The notes beneath the pieces are model-generated. The model was not told the origin of the DNA and made no database searches. It saw only the letters and a program-made list of their open reading frames with translations. DNA of 62,017 nucleotides from Ignavibacteriota bacterium (GTDB taxonomy: Bacteria; Bacteroidota; Ignavibacteria; Tepidaquicellales; Tepidaquicellaceae): assembly GCA_026390735.1 (NCBI GenBank), contig JAPLFJ010000058.1:1-62017 (forward strand). The letters are read 5' to 3'. The translations under genes were made by a program, and so were the position numbers. Positions 53,714 to 61,834 of the stretch are shown here, one piece after another. Numbering within the stretch: the first letter of the stretch is position 1; each line of letters starts with the position of its first letter.

Positions 53714-54066
53714 TGTATCTCCTTTCTGCCACAAGCTCTATGGCTTTACTATTAATAAAATATTTGCTATGTTTATTAAGTATCAACTCTGATACAGTTA
53801 ACTCACATCATTTCATTTATATAAAAGAACTCCTTCAACTTATTCATTCTGGTATACAAAATCTTAATGTGACATAATTGTGGCATTGGCAAAAATAACT
53901 TTTATTATTGCCTTTTATAGATATGGAAGTTTGGGTCTTTGGTGAAAAAGTGATTATAGAACTAATGATAAGAATGGTTTTGGTTTAAATAAACCAGGAA
54001 TACGATTAATGGTTTTTATGTTAATAAGACGAACTTAGAACTGTTATTTATGGCAAGAGATTATCA
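53714..54066. other. Intergenic region with the promoter of the methylase/ATPase operon
   Basis: About 350 bp between the 48-residue gene and the end of the 638-residue gene, both on the minus strand. The promoter of the operon that runs left must be here, but no -10/-35 pair is clear to me. No RNA gene, repeat or frame with a ribosome-binding site was seen. Confidence 0.4.
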
Positions 54067-55983
54067 CTACTGAATTATTATTTTATCTGACGGATATTTT
54101 ATACCATATGAATATTTTCTATCCGGATTATTTATTATAGTAAGGCTTTCTATTAATTTATCGTCTAAAATATTATTCAATGTTTCTTGAAGGGCTTTCT
54201 TAATCCTGCTTTGATAAGAAGCGAACGTAGTAATTTTAGAGGTTTGCTTTCGTGCTAATTTATCTTCCAGTCTTTTCCTGTTTCCATCATCGTGAAAAGA
54301 GTCTTTATGGTATTTAATAATTTTTGGTATAATTTGAGAGGATATTATTGGCTTATTATCGTAGTCAGATCCTTCAACATTCTTATAATATTCAGAGCCG
54401 AGAGCTTCTCTTATGTCTTCAAACCCTAAATTATTCATTGCCCTCTCTGCAAAATATCGGTAATAACAAAACAAAGTAGCATCTAATTTGACATGTATTT
54501 CACCTATATACAGCTTTCCGTTTTCAAGATTAATATTAATCTTCGGTCTCGGATCAATAATTGTTTTGTTGTCGCTATCAACTTGTTTTAATAAACAGTC
54601 AATAACATTTCCAACAAATCTTTTATTGTCACACAAAGGATCATTAAGATAATCATCGCTACAAATATTTCCAGATAATATAGAGTACATATTTCTTTTG
54701 TCAGTATCAAGAACTCCAAATACAGGAGCAAGATCAGTTAGTAAATATTTTTCTAAATGAGACATTAGTATATCTTCTCGATATTTTTCAGGATTGGAGA
54801 CTCTTTCATAATAGGACTCTTTTAATTTGAATTTAAAATTCTTTTTTGAGTGAAATTCTGTCCAGGATTTAATTTTGAATCTATTTCCGTTTCTGTCTAA
54901 ACAGTAATCTATATCCTCAATCCCTATATCCTCAACATGATTAAATGCGCTGTCTGCAATCTTTTTGACATCAGTATAATATTTATCTTCCCAATTAACA
55001 AAGAGCTTTGTTGTCTTTTTATTCCCGGCTAAAAGAGTTTTATGATTATCCTTTATTCCATCTTTATTTATAGGGATTAATTGAAGTGGATGATTTAGGT
55101 ATAAAGTATTTACATCTTTAAATAGAAACGAGTAGTTTTTAATTTGGGATTTATATTCGCTATTAATTTTAATTATAAACATTTTAGGTATATTACCCAA
55201 GCTTGATTTAATATCAATACCGGTCAATAATCCGTGAAATAATTCACCTTCGTCTTTATTATCTTCTTTTGTTAAGCCATTGTAAAGCGCAAATTGTGAT
55301 ATATGCAGCCTTTCCAATACCTCATTATAACGATACAACAATTTATCGTCCCAATTAACTATATCTGTACTATAATCCATCAGGAAAAGTAATTTTTTGT
55401 TTGAACGTAATAAATCCGAAAGAATGTTAGGTGAAATTTTATATTCAACATGTGAGGTTACATGTTTTGGGTCGTCATACAAATCATAACTTTTGCGCTT
55501 CGGGATTGAATAATTAAGAATGTAATTCTTGTAATTAATGTATGTTGCTAGATTTTCTATAACTATTAACTCGTAATTTATTAATTCATCTTCTTTTATA
55601 AATATTTTAGATTTCCGTTTTGATTGTAATATTTTCGAAATAGATTTATCTTTAACAAAATCATAACCCAGATTCACCAAATAATTTATCAAACACTGTC
55701 TTAATATAAAATCCTTATTATCGGATTCATCATAACAAGGATCTATACCGTAATCATAAATAATTCTGTCAGAGAAGTTCACATTTCGAGCTACATTTCC
55801 GGAGAAATTCCTAGAGAAATCTATCATATCAGCAAATTTTAAGTCACCAAAATCCTCTTTGATTTTATCAGGCAATACATAATTAAAAAAATCCACATAG
55901 TATCGTTCTGATAGCAATTTATAAAATGCTTTCTTTTGACTACCAATATTACCAATATATAGTAACTTAATTTTTTTGCCCAT
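54067..55983 (-). CDS. Hypothetical protein (638 aa), possible C-terminal winged helix
   Basis: A large soluble protein. The N-terminus (IKLLYIGNIGSQKKAF) could be the first strand and loop of a Rossmann-like domain. The middle has no motif I know. The C-terminal 140 residues contain KLDATLFCYYRYFAERA (499-515), a basic helix, and SRIKKALQETLNNIL ... YGIKYPSDKIII. This layout reminds me of the winged-helix ends of some CRISPR-linked CARF proteins, a weak impression. No ATP-binding or nuclease motif is visible. It stands alone on the minus strand, divergent from the replication genes. Confidence 0.6.
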   Translation of the reverse strand: MGKKIKLLYIGNIGSQKKAFYKLLSERYYVDFFNYVLPDKIKEDFGDLKFADMIDFSRNFSGNVARNVNFSDRIIYDYGIDPCYDESDNKDFILRQCLINYLVNLGYDFVKDKSISKILQSKRKSKIFIKEDELINYELIVIENLATYINYKNYILNYSIPKRKSYDLYDDPKHVTSHVEYKISPNILSDLLRSNKKLLFLMDYSTDIVNWDDKLLYRYNEVLERLHISQFALYNGLTKEDNKDEGELFHGLLTGIDIKSSLGNIPKMFIIKINSEYKSQIKNYSFLFKDVNTLYLNHPLQLIPINKDGIKDNHKTLLAGNKKTTKLFVNWEDKYYTDVKKIADSAFNHVEDIGIEDIDYCLDRNGNRFKIKSWTEFHSKKNFKFKLKESYYERVSNPEKYREDILMSHLEKYLLTDLAPVFGVLDTDKRNMYSILSGNICSDDYLNDPLCDNKRFVGNVIDCLLKQVDSDNKTIIDPRPKININLENGKLYIGEIHVKLDATLFCYYRYFAERAMNNLGFEDIREALGSEYYKNVEGSDYDNKPIISSQIIPKIIKYHKDSFHDDGNRKRLEDKLARKQTSKITTFASYQSRIKKALQETLNNILDDKLIESLTIINNPDRKYSYGIKYPSDKIIIQ

Positions 55984-56118
55984 AATTAAAGATATGATTA
56001 TAAGTAAAATAATTAATTTCTGGCATATTATTTATGCATAAAAACTCGTGCCACTTTCAACCATAAACTGTCAAATAGTATTTAATCTTTTACGAATTAA
56101 ACATAAAGGATTAATACC

Positions 56119-56307
56119 ATGTCGATAGAAACAACATACTACGAATACGAAGATAATGAACAAGCTCGTATGGCTCGTGATATTCTAAACGAATTGATGA
56201 AAGAATACGGTAGTATACTAAAACAAAAAAATTACTATAAACACCTAGAATATTATTATGAGCAGTTAAATAAAGATGTTGGAGTGGAAGAAATGTATTA
56301 TGAATAA
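56119..56307 (+). CDS. Small hypothetical protein (62 aa)
   Basis: It starts at an ATG with AAAGGATT ahead. The chain is helical and very rich in tyrosine and glutamate (DNEQARMARDILNELMKEYG, LEYYYEQLNKD). No known family. It lies 68 bp before the Pol A palm protein on the same strand and may be co-expressed, as a small replication accessory. The antisense frame 56111-56332 is a shadow of it. Confidence 0.55.
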   Translation: MSIETTYYEYEDNEQARMARDILNELMKEYGSILKQKNYYKHLEYYYEQLNKDVGVEEMYYE

Positions 56308-56375
56308 ATTCTATTATGCTGAATAGATACATTTAAAATCATTAAGAAATAAAGTAATTTTACAGATATAGAATA

Positions 56376-57713
56376 ATGTTAGAAAAAGAACCCGAATATA
56401 TCGACTGGGACCTAACCGGATCAGACCCCCGAATAAAAGGACTCGTAGAGTTTCTTTACGAAGATTTAGATTTGGGTCGGCTAAAAGTTACTGCTAAAAA
56501 GGAGTTACTCACCACTATACTAATGAATTTATTGTTATCGGTTAGTAAAAAAAGAGGAATCCAGTATCCGAGAAATAACGCTTGGTATCAAAGCGTACCT
56601 GCTAAATACAAATATTACTTCGTGACACATCACTTTGTGACGACTGTAGTAGATGCGCTTATAGCTAAAGACTACATAGTACACAGAATAGGCTCCTGGG
56701 ATATGCTAGCTCAATTAAAAGAGTCAAGTGTTATGAAACCCTCGGTTAAACTATTGGCTTTGTTTTCAGTTCTTTCAACTGAGGTAATAGAAAACCGACA
56801 ACCTGCTCAGACTGTTTTATTAAGGGGTATAGAAAGATTGAAAGTACTCAATCCTAAAACGGGCAGGCTGAATTCTAAGAAAGTGAAGACACCTTTGGAC
56901 TACGAAGACACGCCTGCTATTGTAAAAATGCGAGCTGTGATAAAAAAGTGGAATGACTTACGTGGCCGTACAATAGTAACGCTATCATTGCCTAAAGCAT
57001 TAGTGGTAGGTGAAGCCGAGTATATGATGCGTTTTACTGATATTATAAGTGAGACGGAAGAGATTGTCGAATACAAAGTAAAACCCAAGTATTCTCACAG
57101 AGTTTTTAATAATAATTTTGCTACATATGGCCGGTTTGCTGGTGCGAGTGAAACGCTTTTCTACAGAGATTACAGACCGTATTTTCGGATTAATAATGAG
57201 GCTACCGTTGAAGCAGATTTTGAAGCTTTTCATACAAGAATGTTGTATAACATAGAAGGTATAGATTACCAGCGGGATCCGTATCAGATTGCGGCTGATT
57301 CTTATAGTGAGGCACAATACAAAGTACGTAAATATTTTAAGAAAATAGGGTTGATGTCTATTAATGCACCTACAGCAGAATCAGCTAAAAAAGCTGTGAG
57401 TAAAAAATTAGTGAAGGAAAACACGGTTATACCATACGGAGAATTAACCCGTATGCTCGACCACTGGTTATTAACACACCAGCCAATAGCTAAGTACTTG
57501 TGCACGAATAAGGGGTTGGAGTTAATGTATTTAGATTCACAGATTGCTGAAAAGGTAATAAAGCACTTTACGGACTTAGGAATAATGGTTCTTTGTGTCC
57601 ATGATAGTTTTATTATACAGGAAAGGTATAAAGAAGATTTACGCTCTGTAATGGAAAGCGCTTACCAAGAAGTGATGGGGACTACTTATAACGTCCCTAT
57701 AGATTATAAATAA
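56376..57713 (+). CDS. Family A polymerase palm-like protein, candidate plasmid replication protein
   Basis: A 445-residue protein. The first 230 residues are a basic, helical region without known motifs. The C-terminal part has polymerase-like elements: YGRFAG (251-256), motif A as VEADFEAFHTRMLYN with Asp281, DPY (301-303), a helix with basic residues (320s), and motif C as LCVHDSF with Asp410. These correspond to the two metal-binding aspartates of family A polymerases. It lacks exonuclease and usual thumb domains. Similar proteins occur on plasmids as hypotheticals. Seven iteron-like repeats follow 77 bp downstream, which supports a role in replication. Confidence 0.6.
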   Translation: MLEKEPEYIDWDLTGSDPRIKGLVEFLYEDLDLGRLKVTAKKELLTTILMNLLLSVSKKRGIQYPRNNAWYQSVPAKYKYYFVTHHFVTTVVDALIAKDYIVHRIGSWDMLAQLKESSVMKPSVKLLALFSVLSTEVIENRQPAQTVLLRGIERLKVLNPKTGRLNSKKVKTPLDYEDTPAIVKMRAVIKKWNDLRGRTIVTLSLPKALVVGEAEYMMRFTDIISETEEIVEYKVKPKYSHRVFNNNFATYGRFAGASETLFYRDYRPYFRINNEATVEADFEAFHTRMLYNIEGIDYQRDPYQIAADSYSEAQYKVRKYFKKIGLMSINAPTAESAKKAVSKKLVKENTVIPYGELTRMLDHWLLTHQPIAKYLCTNKGLELMYLDSQIAEKVIKHFTDLGIMVLCVHDSFIIQERYKEDLRSVMESAYQEVMGTTYNVPIDYK

Positions 57714-57790
57714 CTTATTATAAGTAAGATTATTTAGCTCTGAAGTAAAGCAAAAAAAAGTGGGTTTACTAAACAGAGACGAATTTATTT

Positions 57791-57923
57791 TTTTCTCTTT
57801 ACTACTTCTTTTCTCTTTACTACTTCTTTTCTCTTTACTACTTCTTTTCTCTTTACTACTTCTTTCTCTTTACTACTTCTTTCTCTTTACTACTTCTTTC
57901 TCATTACTACTTCTTTTCTCTCT
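57791..57923. repeat. Seven iteron-like 17-18 bp tandem repeats, candidate replication origin
   Basis: Four exact copies of TTTTCTCTTTACTACTTC (57791-57862) are followed by three 17-bp copies missing one T (57863-57913; the last has a one-base change) and a partial eighth. One strand is pure pyrimidine except A in TTTACTAC. The repeats lie 77 bp after the Pol A palm gene. Size and copy number fit plasmid iterons. The 64-codon frame across it (57760-57954) is an artefact. Confidence 0.7.
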
Positions 57924-58064
57924 AATAACCCTATATACAGTAAAAAGTGATTAATACAAGCCTGAATCGAAGGATTTTTGGAATTCTAGAAACATGTCAA
58001 AAATGACAAAAATAATCAAAGAATATGAAAACACGCAAAAATCATTCTATTTCGGATAAGTAAA

Positions 58065-58084
58065 CGATATTATACCAAATATCG
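58065..58084 (-). promoter_or_regulatory. Inverted repeat over an extended -10 promoter
   Basis: CGATATT (58065-58071) and AATATCG (58078-58084) flank ATACCA. On the minus strand the same bases contain the extended -10 TGGTATAAT (58069-58077). A promoter inside a palindrome is typical for an autoregulated operator. It points left, toward the iterons, where no minus-strand gene is seen, so it may make an untranslated or priming RNA. Confidence 0.45.
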
Positions 58085-58210
58085 ATAAGATATTGCCCTA
58101 CATCATATAAATTATTGTATTATCAGTAAGATAATCCAATTAAATGGAAAATTCAAAAAATAACACCCTTATAAATAAGATACTTATAATTTCTTCACGG
58201 TTTGCCTCCA

Positions 58211-58246
58211 ATATTCCACTTTTCGTAAAAAAGTGGAATATCTTTT
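58211..58246 (+). terminator. Strong hairpin, probable rho-independent terminator
   Basis: A perfect 13-bp stem ATATTCCACTTTT / AAAAGTGGAATAT with a 5-base loop (58224-58228), followed by CTTTTAAT. It separates the iteron region from the UDG-like gene. Confidence 0.7.
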
Positions 58247-58379
58247 AATACAATAATAGTGTGTAGTTGCTAAAAAAATAAAGCTTATTCTATTACCACC
58301 AAAAATACTCCCTGGAATAAAATCCATTTACTTTTACAAGAAAACCTATTACTTTTATCAAAACGAAATTAACACGAAT

Positions 58380-59153
58380 ATGAATTACGAAGATTGCCAA
58401 TACCCATTCGGTTCCCCTCTTACAAAAGTAGAACAGTCTAACCGTTCCCCAAAACAAGCATTTGTCCTGGGTGTATACGCCAGCGCAGTCCATGCTCGTT
58501 GGTCAGGGCCGGCCGGTGATTTACTAGTCGCTGCATTGGCCGTAGCCAGTGAGCCTGAGATATTCTGGAGTGGTGACCCGGCACAAGCCTCTAACACAAT
58601 ATCCCAGATAACAATACCGCCAGAATTAGGGGTATTAAAACCTGCTGCGAAGGCTAACAACGGACCGAGTGGTAGAGCTTTGGATGATTTAATACTAACC
58701 CCTCTGAACCTAAAACGCGACAATACTTGGTTATGTGATTTAATACCTTACTCTTTGGCCAACGAAAATCAGCTTAGGGTTATAACCGAAAAATATTTAC
58801 CGTTAGTCGAACAATACGATCTGCCTGTACCCAGTATTCCTCCTGTACCTTCTCAATTAACCGATGCGGATAGAAGGTCAGCTATTCTAACAGAACTGGA
58901 GACCTCTCAAGCAGAGATATTGATACTATTAGGTGATAAACCGATTCAATGGTTTCTCTATTATTACTTAGATACTAAAATCTGTAGGTTGGCCGACTTT
59001 ACTGACAATTACGGTGCTAGCCATATTTTACAAATCAACGGCCGGCACTATTCCGTTTACGCTTTTGCTCATCCAAGACAAATTGCCGGTTTAGGTTTTC
59101 ACAGTGGCAAATGGTTTGACCTGCACCAAAAGTGGTTAGCTAGTCAGTCTTGA
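58380..59153 (+). CDS. Uracil-DNA glycosylase superfamily-like protein
   Basis: A 257-residue protein less AT-rich than its neighbours. LGVYASAVHARW (30-41) corresponds to the first UDG motif (GxDPYxxxxxAxG), which has no catalytic Asp/His here. The central part has NNGPSGRALDDLI (about 91-103) and a strand LILLGDKPIQW, and the end has AHPRQIAGLG (230-239), the place of the HPS leucine-loop motif. This suggests a divergent UDG fold used for base removal or DNA binding. It follows the iterons and polymerase-like gene, so a link with element replication or protection is plausible. Confidence 0.6.
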   Translation: MNYEDCQYPFGSPLTKVEQSNRSPKQAFVLGVYASAVHARWSGPAGDLLVAALAVASEPEIFWSGDPAQASNTISQITIPPELGVLKPAAKANNGPSGRALDDLILTPLNLKRDNTWLCDLIPYSLANENQLRVITEKYLPLVEQYDLPVPSIPPVPSQLTDADRRSAILTELETSQAEILILLGDKPIQWFLYYYLDTKICRLADFTDNYGASHILQINGRHYSVYAFAHPRQIAGLGFHSGKWFDLHQKWLASQS

Positions 59154-59399
59154 AATAGTTTTACTCTCCAACACCACGAACAAAAAAGAGGAAGGTAAAT
59201 TCCCCTTCTATTATATTATATCCGAAAATAATTTACATTTTTATATTTATTAAAACTTACTACTTTACATTATATTAATAATCTGATTTCTGAAACAAGA
59301 GGTTATTACGTTCTTTACATAAGATTTTGTACGTAGCTTATAAGCGTTTCTAACGAAAACTGGTAATCTTCAAAAACAAAGAAAACGTGGAATAAGGCT

Positions 59400-59497
59400 G
59401 CGTCCTATTAATTTAGGACGCGCTTTACTGACACGCTTCTTTGTGCCTATACCAGTAGGTCGTTAGGACGTGGCTTTAGAGTTAGCGTCCTTTTTTT
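59400..59497. ncRNA. Multi-hairpin intergenic RNA candidate with GCGTCC elements
   Basis: GCGTCCTA (59400-59407) and TAGGACGC (59414-59421) form one perfect 8-bp hairpin. Further right AGGACG (59465-59470) and CGTCCT (59486-59491) form another, followed on the plus strand by seven T. The four segments can pair in alternative ways, as in an attenuator. GC content is much higher than in the flanks. It precedes the secreted TPR gene at 59549. It may be a small RNA or leader; the terminator-like end favours the plus strand. Confidence 0.45.
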
Positions 59498-59548
59498 ATT
59501 GCATTAATATTATACCAGAATACTTTAATTAATTAATATTTACTAATT

Positions 59549-60925
59549 ATGAGGCTAAAAAGATTATTGTTATTAAGTGCTTTCATTTTTTTGTCAAATG
59601 TTCTTTTTTCTCAAAGTTATCAAGATGATTATCTTAAAGGTTATAAACTCCTTGAAAAAGCAAATTATGAGGAGTCCATAAAATATTTCACTAAAAGTAT
59701 TAATTCAAAACCGTCATTTTATTATTCTTATGTGAGAAGAGGAATAGCTAATTATTATCTTAACAATACCGATGCTGCCTTAAAAGATATTGAAGAAGGT
59801 ATAAAAGCAATTGACGATATGCCGGGAGGAGCATTATACGACCCAAATTATGGTAGCTCGTCTGTTGACTTTGATATTTATTATAAATCATCAACAATTC
59901 CAATAGAGGCATTCTACTATAAAGGATTAATTCTAGAAACGGGAAATTTTTCAGAAGCCCTTAAATGTTTTATTAAAGCAAATGATTTTGTTGATGAAGA
60001 AGCCGATAAAAAATTATCATACTTAATATATTATCATATCGGTATGTGCCATTTCAATTTAGGTGACTTAGAAAACTCAATCACTTTTTTAGTACGTTCA
60101 ACAATTGTAAATGAATATGCACCATCTTATTTTCAAATTGGTTTGTGCTATTTGAGATTAAACGACAACTCTGAAGCGTGTAAGTACTTTAGAAAGGCTA
60201 AAATACTTGGTTCCAATGAAGCTGCTCAATACATATCATCTAATTGTGGCTCCAACAGCAAAGACCAAGGAATAGCCGACAGTTATTTTAATCAGGGAAT
60301 AGAAAATTATAATAGGGATTATTATAGAGAAGCTATTACTTTTTTTAAAAAAGCAATCAAGTATAATCCGGATATGAATGAAGCTTATTTTTACGAGGGG
60401 TATTGCTACGAGAAACTAAACGAATATAATGACGCAGTAAATTGTTATACAATTGCAATTACTTATTGCGACTCAGCAAAGTATTACTTTAGAAGAGGGA
60501 TTTCTTACCATTATTTAAAACAAACAGAATTAAAGATAAAAGACTACAAGAAAGTTGTAGAAATAAACCCTAATCATTATTTAGCTTTTGATAATTTAGG
60601 TTGGTCATATTTGGAGAATTATTATTCATGGATATTATCTACTAAACGTGGGTTAGAAAAAGACATTAATAATTCTGTACAATATTTTTTAAAGGCCTTA
60701 GAATTAAGACCAAATGACTTAGATGTGTTAATTGGTCTATCCTCTGCATTTTATATTTATGATAAAGAAAACAAATGTAAGGAATATTTAAAAAAAGCTT
60801 TTTCTGTTGAGCCAAAACTCAAGAGTGGATTTAATAAAGTAAATGTATTAGAGAATATGGGTTACTTCTATTCTGAGACAGAAAAGAGATTAATAAGTGA
60901 AATGTTTGACAAGATGAAAAAATAA
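59549..60925 (+). CDS. Secreted TPR-repeat protein (458 aa)
   Basis: A signal peptide (hydrophobic residues 5-21, ending LFSQ) is followed by two TPR blocks (about 25-225 and 240-400). They carry patterns such as YYSYVRRGIANYYL and AYFYEGYCYEKLNEYNDAVNCYTIAI. A CGSNSKDQG linker separates them. It is probably periplasmic or surface-exposed and serves as a scaffold. The gene follows the hairpin region at 59400-59497, which may control it. A 38-bp gap separates it from the next exported protein, so both may share a transcript. Confidence 0.8.
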   Translation: MRLKRLLLLSAFIFLSNVLFSQSYQDDYLKGYKLLEKANYEESIKYFTKSINSKPSFYYSYVRRGIANYYLNNTDAALKDIEEGIKAIDDMPGGALYDPNYGSSSVDFDIYYKSSTIPIEAFYYKGLILETGNFSEALKCFIKANDFVDEEADKKLSYLIYYHIGMCHFNLGDLENSITFLVRSTIVNEYAPSYFQIGLCYLRLNDNSEACKYFRKAKILGSNEAAQYISSNCGSNSKDQGIADSYFNQGIENYNRDYYREAITFFKKAIKYNPDMNEAYFYEGYCYEKLNEYNDAVNCYTIAITYCDSAKYYFRRGISYHYLKQTELKIKDYKKVVEINPNHYLAFDNLGWSYLENYYSWILSTKRGLEKDINNSVQYFLKALELRPNDLDVLIGLSSAFYIYDKENKCKEYLKKAFSVEPKLKSGFNKVNVLENMGYFYSETEKRLISEMFDKMKK

Positions 60926-60963
60926 ACAATCGGATTTTATAAAATTAAAACACATTTAAATAT

Positions 60964-61392
60964 ATGAAATCATTATCCCTAATAACGTTTTTGTTGTTAT
61001 TAATTTACTCAAACAGCAAATGTTTTTCGCAGGAAAGCAATATGGATCTTGAATTAATATTTGATGATTTCACAAAAACGGTCTTTTATGATAAAAGTAG
61101 TATAATTGATGATGGTGACTCAATTACAGTGATGATAGTAACCAATCATAATACCCCTGTTAAACTTAAAGGAGAAAAGGGCAAATACTATAAAACTTCT
61201 ATGAAAAGAGTTAAATATTATTGTGGCAAATCTCAAGAGATTGTTTATGAATGGTTTGTAGGATTAACTGACGGGTCTGTCAGAGTTCTTATTAATCGTG
61301 ATATAGAAACATATTATGTAAAAGAAGAAACATCAAGCACAGTTTATCGTTACTTTTGTGAACTTTGTAAAGGATGTTATAGACAAAAATAA
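60964..61392 (+). CDS. Exported hypothetical protein (142 aa)
   Basis: A signal peptide (residues 1-23, ending CFSQ) precedes a beta-rich domain of about 115 residues with a charged turn (KLKGEKGKYYKTSMKRVKYYCGKS). Three cysteines at the end (YFCELCKGC) may bind a metal or form disulfides. No known family. It lies 38 bp after the secreted TPR gene on the same strand. Confidence 0.6.
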   Translation: MKSLSLITFLLLLIYSNSKCFSQESNMDLELIFDDFTKTVFYDKSSIIDDGDSITVMIVTNHNTPVKLKGEKGKYYKTSMKRVKYYCGKSQEIVYEWFVGLTDGSVRVLINRDIETYYVKEETSSTVYRYFCELCKGCYRQK

Positions 61393-61471
61393 ACTTATGC
61401 TGACATTATATGGTATCTTATAATGTATCAACTAAATTGAGATACAAACAATTAAAATATATTTATATTTA

Positions 61472-61783
61472 ATGAAATTCATATCAATATTAATATTACT
61501 ACTATTATCCTCGGTAACACTTTACGCACAACGAGAAGTGCAACTTGATACTAACGTTGTTAATTCCAATTATGCTGTTATAAGAGTTAAAACACTCGAA
61601 GTAAGCGAGACTGTAACTGTATGGACCCCTTCTCCCAGCCACGGATGGATTCTTATAGCCCAAAAATTCTACGGAAATACAGGCTGGCATCAGATAACCT
61701 TGAACGTTAAAAAGGGGTGGAATGATTTTACAGTTTGCATGGAAGGTGGCATAGAACAAAAACTACAAATATTTAGGTATTAG
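61472..61783 (+). CDS. Small exported hypothetical protein (103 aa)
   Basis: A signal peptide (residues 1-19, ending LYAQ) is followed by a compact beta-sandwich-like domain (YAVIRVKTLEVSETVTVW, FYGNTGWHQITLNVKKGWNDF). Three alternating strands and aromatic residues suggest a small surface or periplasmic domain. No known family. It is followed by the gene that crosses the circle junction, 51 bp downstream. Confidence 0.6.
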   Translation: MKFISILILLLLSSVTLYAQREVQLDTNVVNSNYAVIRVKTLEVSETVTVWTPSPSHGWILIAQKFYGNTGWHQITLNVKKGWNDFTVCMEGGIEQKLQIFRY

Positions 61784-61834
61784 ACAAATGAGAGTGATTA
61801 CCTTTACATACTACAATAACCCATATTTAATATT

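Noticed and set aside
56111-56332. 73-codon minus frame opposite the 62-residue gene
   Set aside because: The plus-strand frame has a fitting ribosome-binding site and biased composition; this one is its shadow.
57791-57923. CRISPR-like array
   Set aside because: The 17-18 bp units are tandem with no unique spacers and no cas genes are near.
57760-57954. 64-codon plus-strand frame FSLLLL-repeat protein
   Set aside because: It is the translation of the iteron-like repeat. The frame shifts when repeat length changes from 18 to 17 bp, and it has no ribosome-binding site.
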